A stretch of DNA of 64,000 nucleotides from Erigeron canadensis (taxonomy: Eukaryota > Streptophyta > Magnoliopsida > Asterales > Asteraceae), in assembly GCF_010389155.1 (NCBI RefSeq), contig NC_057761.1, positions 4,280,501-4,344,500 on the forward strand. The letters run 5' to 3'. The first letter of the stretch is position 1; each line of letters starts with the position of its first letter. The position numbers and the translations under genes are program-made. The notes beneath the pieces were generated by a model. The model ran no database searches. It was not told the DNA's origin and saw only the letters and a program-made list of their open reading frames with translations. Shown here piece after piece: positions 34,990 through 46,100 of this stretch.

Positions 34990-35761
34990 TTAGGACAACA
35001 TAAAATATATTAATGAACCCACCTTCAGCAAGACGCTGAAAAAGGAAAAGTAATTACATCAAGTATGTAGGACAACTATTGTACCATAAAGGCCAAATTA
35101 GACTATCATTCCAAGTAAGACATGGGATCCAAAATTAGGAAGTAGATATAATAAGATTAAAAATATCCAAGGTGGTGGTGGAACTCCTGTTGAAGACAAC
35201 TCTTTTCCGATGTTTTGAAGTCACCTACCACCACGTTAAACATATAGCTTCCAAGATTGACTTATACTTTTTCGTCACGATCATTTCGGTATTCCAACTT
35301 AGTACTTCATAAGGTGTAACATAAGGAATGGTAGTTCGAAGCCAAAATGAAATTAGGCTTCTTAAATTGCTATATGCCTACAATTACCAAATATATGGTT
35401 CATTTGCTCAGGTATCTCATTGCAAAGTAGAAACAAGATAGATTGAATCTCAATGCATGCCTTTAATCTTATACTTTAATCGAGTAGGGATACAACCACG
35501 CAACAATCTCCACGTGAGTATGTTTGCTTTTTTGGGTACTAAAGGATTCCAGCTAGTAGTAAAGTCTTCACAAGATAATCTTGTAAGTCCAAGACTTCCC
35601 TTATGTCTTTCACGGAGAAATATCGTTGATCATATAGACACCAGTGCCATTGGTCCTGTGTTTCATACAAAGTAATCATCTCTCCAATAAAGACTCTAAT
35701 CCTTACTGCTAGGTAGATTCGTGTCCCCCACGAATTGGGGGCCTTTAATCCCAAGACCATT
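34990..35761 (-). mobile_element. LINE remnant, 3' part, minus strand; target of the Copia insertion
   Basis: On the minus strand the stretch 35760-35560 reads WHWCLYDQRYFSVKDIREVL and the next frame reads NPLVPKKANILTWRLL then GCIPTRLKYKIKG, the entry to the zinc-binding RT-associated domain of plant LINEs. Farther on (35110-34990) the sequence resembles a LINE 3' tail (FLFQRLAEGGFIN). Stops and frameshifts are frequent. The Copia element entered it at 35761; any LINE sequence to the right of 40874 is too decayed to recognise. Confidence 0.5.
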
Positions 35762-35961
35762 TGTTAGAAAGAAGATTTCAGGATCAGAACATTGTCATCA
35801 TTTCCGTCAATAGAAACCGACTTGGACAACACTCCAAGAAACAAATCAGCAGAAGATTGAAGTTGATTCATTTTCCTTATTTAGAGCATTTTCTTCCCTT
35901 ATAAATTGTAACCCATTTATCATAGAAAAATAGACAAGTATTTCCATTCATTATTCTATCA
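35762..35961 (+). repeat. 5' LTR of the 5.1-kb Copia element
   Basis: 200 bp with TG and CA ends; TATAAA at 35900-35905 is the likely promoter. Confidence 0.95.
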
Positions 35962-35973
35962 TGGTATCAGAGC
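35962..35973 (+). other. Primer binding site (initiator tRNA-Met)
   Basis: TGGTATCAGAGC begins at the base after the 5' LTR. Confidence 0.92.
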
Positions 35974-38682
35974 CGGCATACTGCCTGGACTCATCATCTA
36001 CACAATAAAATTCGAAACCATCATCTAACCTAAGCCACCATGGCAGCAGAAGCCGGCAGCTCAGGCGTGGGTTCCGAATTAGCCATTCAATTAGCCGAAC
36101 TCTTTCAAAATAACCAACCACAAAATCCTAAACTATCCGACAACCTGCAAATTAACCTCAAACTAAACAATCAAAATTACGCTTTATGGTCTCGAATGAT
36201 CCGAGTCGCCATAGGCGGAAAATCCAAATCATTACTAAATCATTTAACCGAAGAACCACCAACAAAAGCAACCATCGAAAAATATGAAAAATGGGAACAA
36301 GAAGACCTGATCGTGTTTTCTTGGCTCATTCAGAACATTGAACCAACATTAGCCGGAAATCTTACCGAATTCTCCACATCAAAGGAACTGTGGGATGCCC
36401 TGACAACCACATATAGCAGCGGCAAGGATAAATTGCAAACTTTCAATTTGCACGTCAAGGCAAACGAACTCAAGCAAAATGATAAATCACTTGAAGATTT
36501 TTGGATCTCACTTCAAGGCGTATGGGGTGAGATCGATCGTTTAGACCCAAATCCAATGAAGTGCCCTGATGACATTAAAATATATTCCAAATTAAGATCG
36601 GAACAAAAAGTGTTCCAATTTTTAAATGGACTAGATCGAAAATATGAATCCGTCAAACGGGAAATACTCCGGGTCGACCCGTTTCCCACCGTCGAATCTG
36701 CTTATGCCACGGTTCGTAAGGAAGCCGCTCACCAACGTATTATGGGAGCAACAGTGAACGATACACAAGGTATAGCATCCGGCTTAATCGCCGGAGATTT
36801 TTCCGGCAACAGCAGCGGTGGCGGTGGTTTTGTATCTAGGGGATTCCGCCGGAACGACGGCAAGAAAAAGACGACCCAAGATGATAAATCCCATCTAAAG
36901 TGTGATGAGTGTGGCATGTCAAGACACACAAAAGATCAATGTTTTGAGATCTTAGGGTATCCCGATTGGTGGATCGGTCCAAAGAAAAGCAACAGATCGA
37001 CAAAGGCCGAAAAGGACATCACCCCTACCACCGCTACAAAACCTAATAAAGATAGTGGTAATGACCGGCGATCAACCGGTTTTGGTGGTGTTGCAGCGGC
37101 GGCCGGAGAAGGGAACAAGGAGGAGGAGTTCTCGGTGGTTAGAGGTAAAAGGGAAAAAGGAAACCAAATTTGGAACCTTTATTTCCCAAATAAATCGATC
37201 CCCCCCACAAATAAATATTCATTACCAACAATCAATTTTTTATCTAAACCTAGTGGGCCTAAGCCAAATGGGCTTGGAAAAAGGGTGCATTTTAATCTAA
37301 GCCCACCATCAAAAAGTGGGCAGGCCCTTAGTACTCTCGGGGATCGTAATGATTCAAACAGGTCATGGATATTTGATTGTGGGGCGACAGATACTATGAC
37401 GTATGAGTTGTCCGATTTTTCAGAAGTTTCCAAACCTAGAAAAACTCATATTGAAGCAGCTAATAAAGGGAAAATGGATGTAAAAACCGGTGGAATAATT
37501 AAAATTTCACCAGACATCAAGTTATCTAATTGTCTTTATGTTCCTTCTTTGTCACATAAACTATTATCAATAAGTCATGTGACAAGAGAACTAAATTGCT
37601 CCGTTCTTATGCATCCAACTTTTTGTATTTTACAGGATATCAGGACGGGACGGATTATTGGGCGTGGCACTGAAAAAGAGGGGCTGTACTATGTTGATGA
37701 AGTAAATTCAAGCGGGAGTGTTATGCTAGCTCATGGAACCAGTGAAAGAGAAGCTTGGCTATGGCATAGAAGATTGGGGCATCCGTCAGTTAGTTATTTG
37801 CATACTTTGTTCCCTAAACTTTTTCCGTTGAATAAATCAATTTCTTGTGAAACTTGCATTTTAGCTAAAAGTCATAGACAAACCTATAAACCTAGAAATA
37901 CCAGGGTTCAAGTTCCTTTCTCTTTAGTTCATTCAGATGTGTGGGGTCCTGCCCCGGTTTTTGGAGGTCAAAATTTCCGATATTATGTAATATTTGTTGA
38001 TGATTGCACCCGGATGACTTGGATCTATTTTTTAAAAAACAAGGCTGAAGTTCATGATAGGTTTACTGCTTTCTATGCCATGATCCAAACCCAGTTCCAA
38101 CAATCTATCAAAATTGTGAGATCAGACAATGGGGGAGAATATGTGAACTCACAAATGAGTCTATTTTTTCAGTCCAAAGGGATAGTTCATCAAACCACGT
38201 GCCCTCATACCCCAGAACAAAATGGTGTTGCCGAACGAAAAAATAGACTTTTATTAGAAATGGCTAGAGCCCTCATAATTGAATCATGTGTTCCAAAATC
38301 TTTTTGGCCAGAAGCTATATCTACTGCCACTTACCTAATCAACCGACTACCAACAAAAATCCTAAAAATGAAAACTCCCCTTAAAACACTTACTGAATTC
38401 CATACCTTACCACCAGTGCTTACACTTCCACCTAAAGTATTTGGATGTACTGTTTTTGTCCATATTCCAAAATCCTATCGTGATAAACTCGATCCATGTG
38501 CTGAGAAGTGTGTTTTCGTTGGATATGGAGTCACTCAAAAGGGATATAGGTGTTATAATCCAAAAACTCGTCATATGTTCACCACCATGAACTGTGATTT
38601 TCTTGAAACTAAGTACTTCTACTCCTCGCCACACAGTGGTCAGGGGGAGGAACAGAATGACACACTGAGTTGGCTGGAATAT

Positions 38683-38796
38683 CCTATAGAGGATTCTCAT
38701 ACTTCGGTTGATTCAGAACGAAGAACAGAAGAAGAAGCTCCTATAGAGGATTCTCATACTTCGGTTGATTCAGAACGAAGAACAGAAGAAGAAGCT
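38683..38796 (+). repeat. 57-bp exact tandem duplication inside Copia pol
   Basis: Two identical 57-bp units (38683-38739 and 38740-38796) encode 19 residues twice (EDSHTSVDSERRTEEEA core). They lie in the variable linker between integrase and reverse transcriptase and keep the frame. Confidence 0.93.
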
Positions 38797-40660
38797 CTAG
38801 TACAGTCCCCTCAGCCTCAAAGTGTCACCGAAAATATAAATCCGGACCTGATATCCGAGGTAAGTAATTCTTCAGATTCTTCACTTACCATACCAGATTA
38901 CCCGAATGAAATTATACAGGGAGAAGAAGAACAAGTAAGTAATGAAGCTCCAGAGGTTCCTGAACAAAGATATGTGCTTCCGGCAAGATCCACCAGAGGA
39001 ATTCCTGCAAGGCGTTTTTCTCCAGAAAAGTTTTCAAGAGGCTCTAAATATCCAATGGCTAATATTGTGAGAGGAAATCTGTCTGAAAAAGCAAAGGCAT
39101 TTTCAGCAAAGTTATATTCAGAAGAAACTCCATCAAATGTAGAACAAGCCTTGAAGCTGACAAAATGGAAGAATGCCATGGAAGTTGAAATGGAGGCACT
39201 AGAAAAAAACAAAACATGGGACAAATGCACTTTACCACATGGAAAGGAACCGGTAAGATGCAGGTGGATCTATACAATCAAATTTAAGCCAGATGGTTCT
39301 GTTGAACGATATAAAGCTCGATTGGTTGCAAAGGGATACACCCAGACATATGGTATTGACTATTCTGAAACATTCTCCCCGGTTGCAAAGCTAGACACTA
39401 TAAGAGTTTTGTTCTCTGTAGCAGCAAATCAAGGTTGGCCTCTTCATCAGTTTGATGTTAAAAATGCATTCTTACATGGAGAATTAGAAGAAGAAGTGTA
39501 TATGGATCCTCCACCTGGTTTCTCCAATGGTTTCAAACTTGGAGAAGTTTGTAAGCTAAAGAAGTCTTTGTATGGACTAAAGCAGTCACCGAGAGCATGG
39601 TTTGGGAGGTTCACACTAGCCATGAAAAAATATGGATACAAACAAAGTAATGCTGATCACACTTTGTTCCTCAGTCAAAAAGGAGATAGAATAACGTGTC
39701 TGATAATTTATGTCGATGACATGATTATTACTGGGAATGATGAAAGTGAGATAAAAAAATTGAGACAAAACTTGTGTGCAGAATTTGAAATGAAAGTTAG
39801 GAAATCTAAAGTATTTCTTAGGAATTGAAGTGTTAAGGTCACAACAAGGAATCTTTATTTGTCAGAGGAAATATGTACTGGATTTCTTAGCAGAAATGGG
39901 AATGATTGATTGTAAACCAGCAGACACACCGATGGTTATGAATCAGAAGTTGTTCATAAAAGGAGATGCCAAATCTGCGGATAAAAATAGATACCAACGA
40001 ATGGTAGGAAAGCTGATTTATCTGGCTCACACTCGTCCAGATATAGCATACGCAGTTGGAGTAGTAAGCCAGTTTATGCACCAACCTCAAGAAGAACACA
40101 TGGATGCAGTTTTAAGAATTATTAGATATCTGAAAGGAACTACTGGACATGGAGTTTTGTTTAAAGCAAATGGTCATCTTGATATTCAAATATATACAGA
40201 TGCTGACTGGGCTGGAGATAAGGGGAACAGAAGATCAACCTCAGGATATTTCTCTCTGGTAGGAGGTAATCTGGTCACATGGAGAAGTAAAAAGCAAAAG
40301 GTTGTTTCTCTTTCAAGTGCAGAAGCTGAATTTCGAGGTATAGCAAAAGGTTTAGCAGAAGCATTATGGCTGAAAAAACTTGTGACTGAGTTGGGGTTTA
40401 ATCAAAAAAAGAGCATCAAAATTTTAAGTGATAATGAAGCGGCAATTCAGATCTCAGAAAATCCTGTGCAACATGATAGGACTAAACATGTGGAGGTTGA
40501 CCGACATTTCATCAAAGAAAAACTTGAAAATGGAATTATTAAGTTACCATTTGTAAAGTCTGAAGATCAACTAGCAGATATCCTGACTAAGGCCGTAGGA
40601 ACAAATACTTTCAACAAATGTCTGAGCAAGTTGAATTTTGGTGATCCCATTATTCAACTT

Positions 40661-40669
40661 GAGGGGGAG
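40661..40669 (+). other. Polypurine tract
   Basis: GAGGGGGAG directly before the 3' LTR. Confidence 0.85.
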
Positions 40670-40869
40670 TGTTAGAAAGAAGATTTCAGGATCAGAACAT
40701 TGTCATCATTTCCGTCAATAGAAACCGACTTGGACAACACTCCAAGAAACAAATCAGCAGAAGATTGAAGTTGATTCATTTTCCTTATTTAGAGCATTTT
40801 CTTCCCTTATAAATTGTAACCCATTTATCATAGAAAAATAGACAAGTATTTCAATTCATTATTCTATCA
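40670..40869 (+). repeat. 3' LTR of the 5.1-kb Copia element
   Basis: 200 bp, one substitution relative to the 5' copy; followed by the target-site copy CCATT. Confidence 0.95.
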
Positions 40870-41190
40870 CCATTTTTATGATCGGAGATACAACAATCCG
40901 GTTTAAGCACAGATTGTTAAGCTCAATTATAAACTGACTTAACCACATATATCATTAAGATCTTATATACAACATTGAAAAGTCAGTCCTTCACGAATCT
41001 AAGATGGATGATGATTTTCAAGAGAGATGTTCGATCTCTGGAGGATATGAAAATATGTGTGTGGTTATTATATGAATAATTGATTGAATATGTGAATGTG
41101 CGATTCTTTGTGTGTTGTGTCTGTAATTCAATTCTCTGGTAAGAAAGATATATTTTTTTGTAGTATGAAGTGAATGAATTGAAAGGAGAT

Positions 41191-41508
41191 TAGGCATGGG
41201 CAAGAAAATTGGTTTAAAAAAAACTGATCGAGAAAATCCAAAATCAGAATCGAAAAAATATGTTTTTGAGGAATCGATTCCAGTTCTTGAAGAACTGCCG
41301 GTTTGGAACCCGTTCCAAATTTCGGTCCCAAAAATTGGTTCATTACCGATTCTAAATCAGTTCGGTTTCGGTTCTTAGAGATAAAAAAAAAACTGGTCAA
41401 AAGTTGACGAAAATTGGTTCTGAACCGATTCTTGTTCTTGGTCAAAACCGATCTCACATTTGTTGACCATAACCGGTTCGGCCAAGAACCGACTTTTGGC
41501 CACGTCTA
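41191..41508. mobile_element. Small hAT-like non-autonomous element, 318 bp
   Basis: It starts TAGGCATGGGCAAGA and ends TTGGCCACGTCTA, an imperfect hAT-type terminal pair. The flanks AAGGAGAT (41183-41190) and GATGAGAT (41509-41516) match at 6 of 8 bases. The interior is full of AACCGGTTC/CGGTTCTTG-type motifs in both orientations. No coding capacity. Confidence 0.5.
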
Positions 41509-41934
41509 GATGAGATGACCCTTTGTGAGGCCAATGAGTTGGGTTTTTATATTGGTAAGGCTGGATAGTTAGGCTTTTTCATTGACAACCCAAATTTGTC
41601 ATACATATGTATATATCTTTATAACACATATACTCGACTTGGCTAGTTACCAATATATAATGACTTGTTGTCATTTATTTGGGTTACATAAATAAGCTTA
41701 AATATTTTGCTTACACAAAATATATTTTATGTACATATACAATTCTTGTTAACGTACATGTTAATACATACGTCATCACAAGGCTTTAAGACTACCGACA
41801 CCCAATCCACGAATACTTCTTGATGCTAACACACTTGGCCATTTAATCCATACTATCTTTTTTTTCTTCTCATCTCCTCCCTAGAAAAAATTGGACCTCA
41901 TAGATTCAAGTTTATTTAAAATAGAAACAAGAGC

Positions 41935-42655
41935 TCGAAATAAAGAAAAATAGTAAGTTCCAAGTGCATCTAGGACCGAAGTGGTAAGAGTCATTTGCTC
42001 TCCTATGGACAATAAATTGGCCTTCCATCTTGACAATCTCTTGGAGAATTTTCCAATTATCGGTTGTCAATTCTTGATATGCGACATATTTGCTTCAATC
42101 GGCATCCCAAGGTATTTGAAAGGAAAAGATTCCGGTTTGCAACCAAATTTAGAAGCTACTCTAATTACTTATTCACGAGTAATTTCCACCTCGAGTATAG
42201 ATGATTTTTGAATGTTGATTTTCAAGGTTAAGACTAAAAAGAAGAACTTCATAGCAATCCAAATGACTTCCGAATTCGATTTCACCCAATCTCCAACAAG
42301 GATAACGTCATCTGCAAAAAAGAATGTGAAATAAAGATGTTTATTAACTGAGCTTTTTACAATTTTTTCGGCTATACTAAATTATCTTGAATAATGTGAA
42401 AACCTTCCAATGCAATTATAGACTAGAAAGGGCCATACGGTCTTTCTCGTTTAGTCCACGACCAATTTCAAATTCTGGAGTTGGACGCCCATATATCAAA
42501 ACTAATGATCGAGAGGAAGCAAGGCAAGATCTCATCCATTGAACTATTGAAGCCATTTGGAGCCAAACCCCATGTGTGACATTATAGAAAACAAAAAATT
42601 CCAAGGAGAGGGAGTCATACGTTTTGGCCAAGTCCTTTTGGAATAACATCATATT
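41935..42655 (-). mobile_element. LINE reverse-transcriptase remnant, minus strand
   Basis: Reading leftwards, 42652-42416 gives KTYDSLSLEFF, FYNV and RPTPEFEIGRGL (the core before the active site). About 42320-42220 gives FFADDVILVGDW (FADD active site). About 42160-41940 gives FGCKPESFPFKYLGMPI and SIGEQMTLTTSVLDALGTYY. It is a plant LINE RT in correct order with frameshifts and stops, of a different subfamily from the LINE at 4084-6442. No 3' tail or target duplication was found. Confidence 0.68.
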
Positions 42656-43117
42656 TTTAAATATATTTCATTTGAGCATTGTAATGGTCATTTTTGTTGG
42701 TTTGACTTGTTGTAGTTCAAGAGACTTTAGGTGACCAGTCAAAGACTTTATATATATGTGTATATGTATATTTCCCTCAAGTTTCTCTGTACTGGTGTGT
42801 TAGTTTTATTTTAGTCAAGCCTGTACTTTGTATGTGTGTGTGTGTTAGTTACTCAATACTTTTTAATTCCTCTATTCTATATCTTAATAAATAAAATCAT
42901 CACATATTATTATAATAATTTTCGTGGATCCAAAACCTCTTTGCTGCTATTATTGCTCTTCATTTTGATTTCCCCCAAATTTTAAACAGGGCATCTTCTC
43001 CTTTATAGAAAAAAGAAAGAAAGTATAATATACTAATATGAATGAGTTATAATAGTAATATATACATATACATTTATATAAAAGAAAGGAGCAGCATTGG
43101 ATCAAGAGGAGTAGGTG

Positions 43118-46100
43118 ATGGAGTCAAAAATGGATCAGTACGAAATGATGGAGCAAATTGGGCGTGGTGCTTTTGGTGCTGCCATTCTTGTTCATCACAA
43201 ATTTGAGAAAACCAAGTACTCCCCTTTCTATATATATATATATTTCTATTTTATATATACATTGTGTTATATATATATATATATATATATAAAGTAATTG
43301 GATGGATCTTTATGTATATATGTGTAGATATGTTTTGAAAAAGATTCGACTTGCTAGACAAACCGAACGTTGCAGAAGATCTGCTCATCAAGAGGTGCTC
43401 CCTTTTATATATATATATGTATATACATATGGTTAATTAATAGATATTACTAGATAATTAGGTTGTTGTTTAAGGAACAAAAAGTTGAAAGATTTGAGGT
43501 GAAGTTGATTGTTGTATTGTTTAGATGGCGTTAATTGCTCGGATACAGCATCCGTTTATTGTCGAGTTTAAAGAAGCTTGGGTTGAAAAGGTTAGAGATT
43601 TTTGTTTGTTACTTATATTGTAGAAATGTGTAATTGTCGAGTGAATCTGATTTGTAGTTGTAATTGTAGGGTTGCTATGTTTGTATTGTTACCGGGTATT
43701 GTGAAGGCGGGGATATGTAAGTTCGTTAGACAGTACCCCCCGATGCTCCTTTTTCTATTACTGTTTTTTTGATTATATATGCTGTGTAATGCTGATAAAA
43801 TGATTCTTGTGACAGTGCCGAATTGATGAAAAAATCACCCAACCAATACTTTGAGGAGGAGGTATTATTGTCTACTTGTTGCATTCCTATGTGCAGCACG
43901 ATTACCCATTTTTAACTGTTGAAAATGCTGGCGTTGCAGAAACTCTGCAAGTGGTTTACTCAGATATTATTGGCGGTTGAATATTTGCATTCCAATTATG
44001 TTCTACACAGAGACTTAAAAGTACATACTTGCAGTATACATTCTGAATCCGTAATTAACTATAGTTTACTATTAAACCCCTGTATTAGTGTATTGACATT
44101 TATAGCGTTTTATCTGCAGTGCTCGAATATTTTCCTTACAAAAGATCAAGATGTTCGTCTTGGTGGGCTTGTTATTATTGTATTAAGTACATGTGGATTT
44201 GAGTTTCTCATTTTAAAGGTAATAGTTAATATCTCTATTGTATTTTGCCAGGTGATTTTGGACTTGCCAAGACTTTGAAGGCTGATGACTTGGCTTCCTC
44301 GGTATGTTCATTAACTAATTGAACTGCTAGGAATGATAAATTTTCAATCCAAAGATTAAGTTTTGTGATCCTTGACTTCTTGTGTTTGTGTGTGTATTAG
44401 TGTGTACATATATGTATGCTGACCTTATACTACTCCTCTTACTACCTTTTATAAATTACCGCCAACTATTTTTGGATTTAAACAGCAAAGATTGCTATGG
44501 ACAAAGAGAATTTATATATTGAAATACTGCTATCAAAAGTAATTTCATGATTATACGTTATATCCCGGGAAGGAAATCTGTTTATCTGTTTTGTGGAAGG
44601 AGTATTATTTATGGTACTAGTGTGACCTTGTTGGCTCATATACAATTAATTACTTCATTCCAGGTGGTAGGAACACCGAACTACATGTGTCCTGAACTGC
44701 TTGCAGATATCCCTTATGGCTTCAAATCAGATATATGGTCTCTAGGTATCTAATTATCTGTAATTATATTTCAGAGAGATATTATCTATTGTATTTAATG
44801 AAGTGGCCACTTTTAAATTCGAGAGTACACTTTTAAGCCACGTGTTCGTTATTTTTCATTGTCTACCTACTTCTGTGTGCAATAATTTTTTTTTCCTAAT
44901 TAGGTTGCTGTATGTATGAGATGGCTGCTCACCGCCCAGCATTTAAAGCTTTTGTAAGTCTTCTTCAACTGGTCTTCTTTCTCTATCTCTGCCCCTATAT
45001 AAGAGGCTTCAGGGTTGCTGATTTTGTTCAAGGGCTTAATCTGATGGGTCTTTTTTTAACTTTTTAATAGGAAATATGTTATCTCTTCAATTCGATTATA
45101 TACTGCATTTTGTTCAGCTTTCTTACCTTCCATGGATACAAGTTAATACATCAAACACTTTTGTAGAATTGTAGCAATGGTTATGGTATTCTTTTGTAGT
45201 GACCACTTTAGAAGTGTTTAAGTTTGTCATGGTCTCATGGACTTGAACTTTTGAAGCGAAGATGAGATATTATTGGTAGTGGATAATATGGGGAAAGATG
45301 AGGACCTGTATGTTTTGTTGACAACGGTCATTGGACCTATTAAGAAATTACTTATATATCTAAGTAATGTATTATGGACTCTTTATAAAGAGTAGGTACA
45401 TTATTAACTTTATATATTAGTGACTAAAATGCAATGATCTATATTGATGCCAGTGCAATGCCTCAAATGGGGCAAAATAATGGACGAGGTTATTAGTTAT
45501 ATATAGTTCAGGTGCGTCAGTAAGATTGGGCAATGGTACTTGGCAACTATCTTTGACTTTTGTTACCGTTATTGGTTTTCGTTAGACACGAAGTTCATGA
45601 TTGAGTCCCTTTGGACTTTGGAGTCAAGGTATCAATGATGAATAAAAATCAAATATATATGTAAATAAAAGGTTCTTGATTTCTTTTTAGTTTCGATACA
45701 CCTCAAAATTTGAGGTTAAATTTTTTTTTCTAATGGAGGGAAAAGAAAATAGTAGGTTTGCCATGAATATTGGGCTTTAGTCGAGATAGGAGAGTTATCC
45801 ACTTATCCTGACAGTAATTTAATTATCTTCACAATTGTCTGATTTATAAATTTATTAGTATCTTCCCTTATTTCTATTGCAACATTTTCAGTGTTTAGCT
45901 TTATCCTTACCTTTCTTCTTAGGATAACTATTAGTTTGTTACGGAGTATTTCCTATCTCTTTCTCTGAACTCTGTTATAGATCATAGTTGATGGTGAATT
46001 GATGATGCTAATATATATGCCTTCCAACTTTAAAAGAATAAGAATGTTGTGATTCGGTAATAACATGATATGAAATAAACTGCATACCAAATCCTATGAT

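Larger units (their letters stand above)
36040..40675 (+). pseudogene. Copia gag-pol polyprotein gene with one frameshift
   Basis: ATG at 36040 opens 1262 codons to a premature stop at 39826-39828; the RNase H part continues in another frame to about 40675. In order: N-terminal gag_3-type domain (LNNQNYALWSRMI), UBN2 capsid-like domain, CCHC knuckle at residue 288 (CDECGMSRHTKDQC), and protease with D446-C447-G448 where D-S-G or D-T-G is usual. Next are the pre-integrase zinc finger (WLWHRRLGHP), integrase core D633, D696, E732, and reverse transcriptase with YVDD at 1224-1227. RNase H (YTDADWAGD, SLSSAEAEF, ADILTKAV) follows. The break near 39797 fits loss of two bases after MK. Apart from this and the D-C-G change the frame is complete. 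Confidence 0.9.
35762..40869 (+). mobile_element. Ty1/Copia LTR retrotransposon, 5.1 kb, nearly intact
   Basis: The 200-bp LTRs (35762-35961 and 40670-40869; TGTTAGAAAG to TATTCTATCA) differ at one base (C versus A near 35945/40853). The target duplication CCATT is perfect (35757-35761 and 40870-40874). The primer site TGGTATCAGAGC abuts the 5' LTR (35962-35973). One gag-pol frame follows, and the polypurine tract GAGGGGGAG (40661-40669) abuts the 3' LTR. One substitution in 200 bp implies a recent insertion. It is compact and typical of Copia lineages with one polyprotein. It is almost complete but for a frameshift near 39797. Confidence 0.95.
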
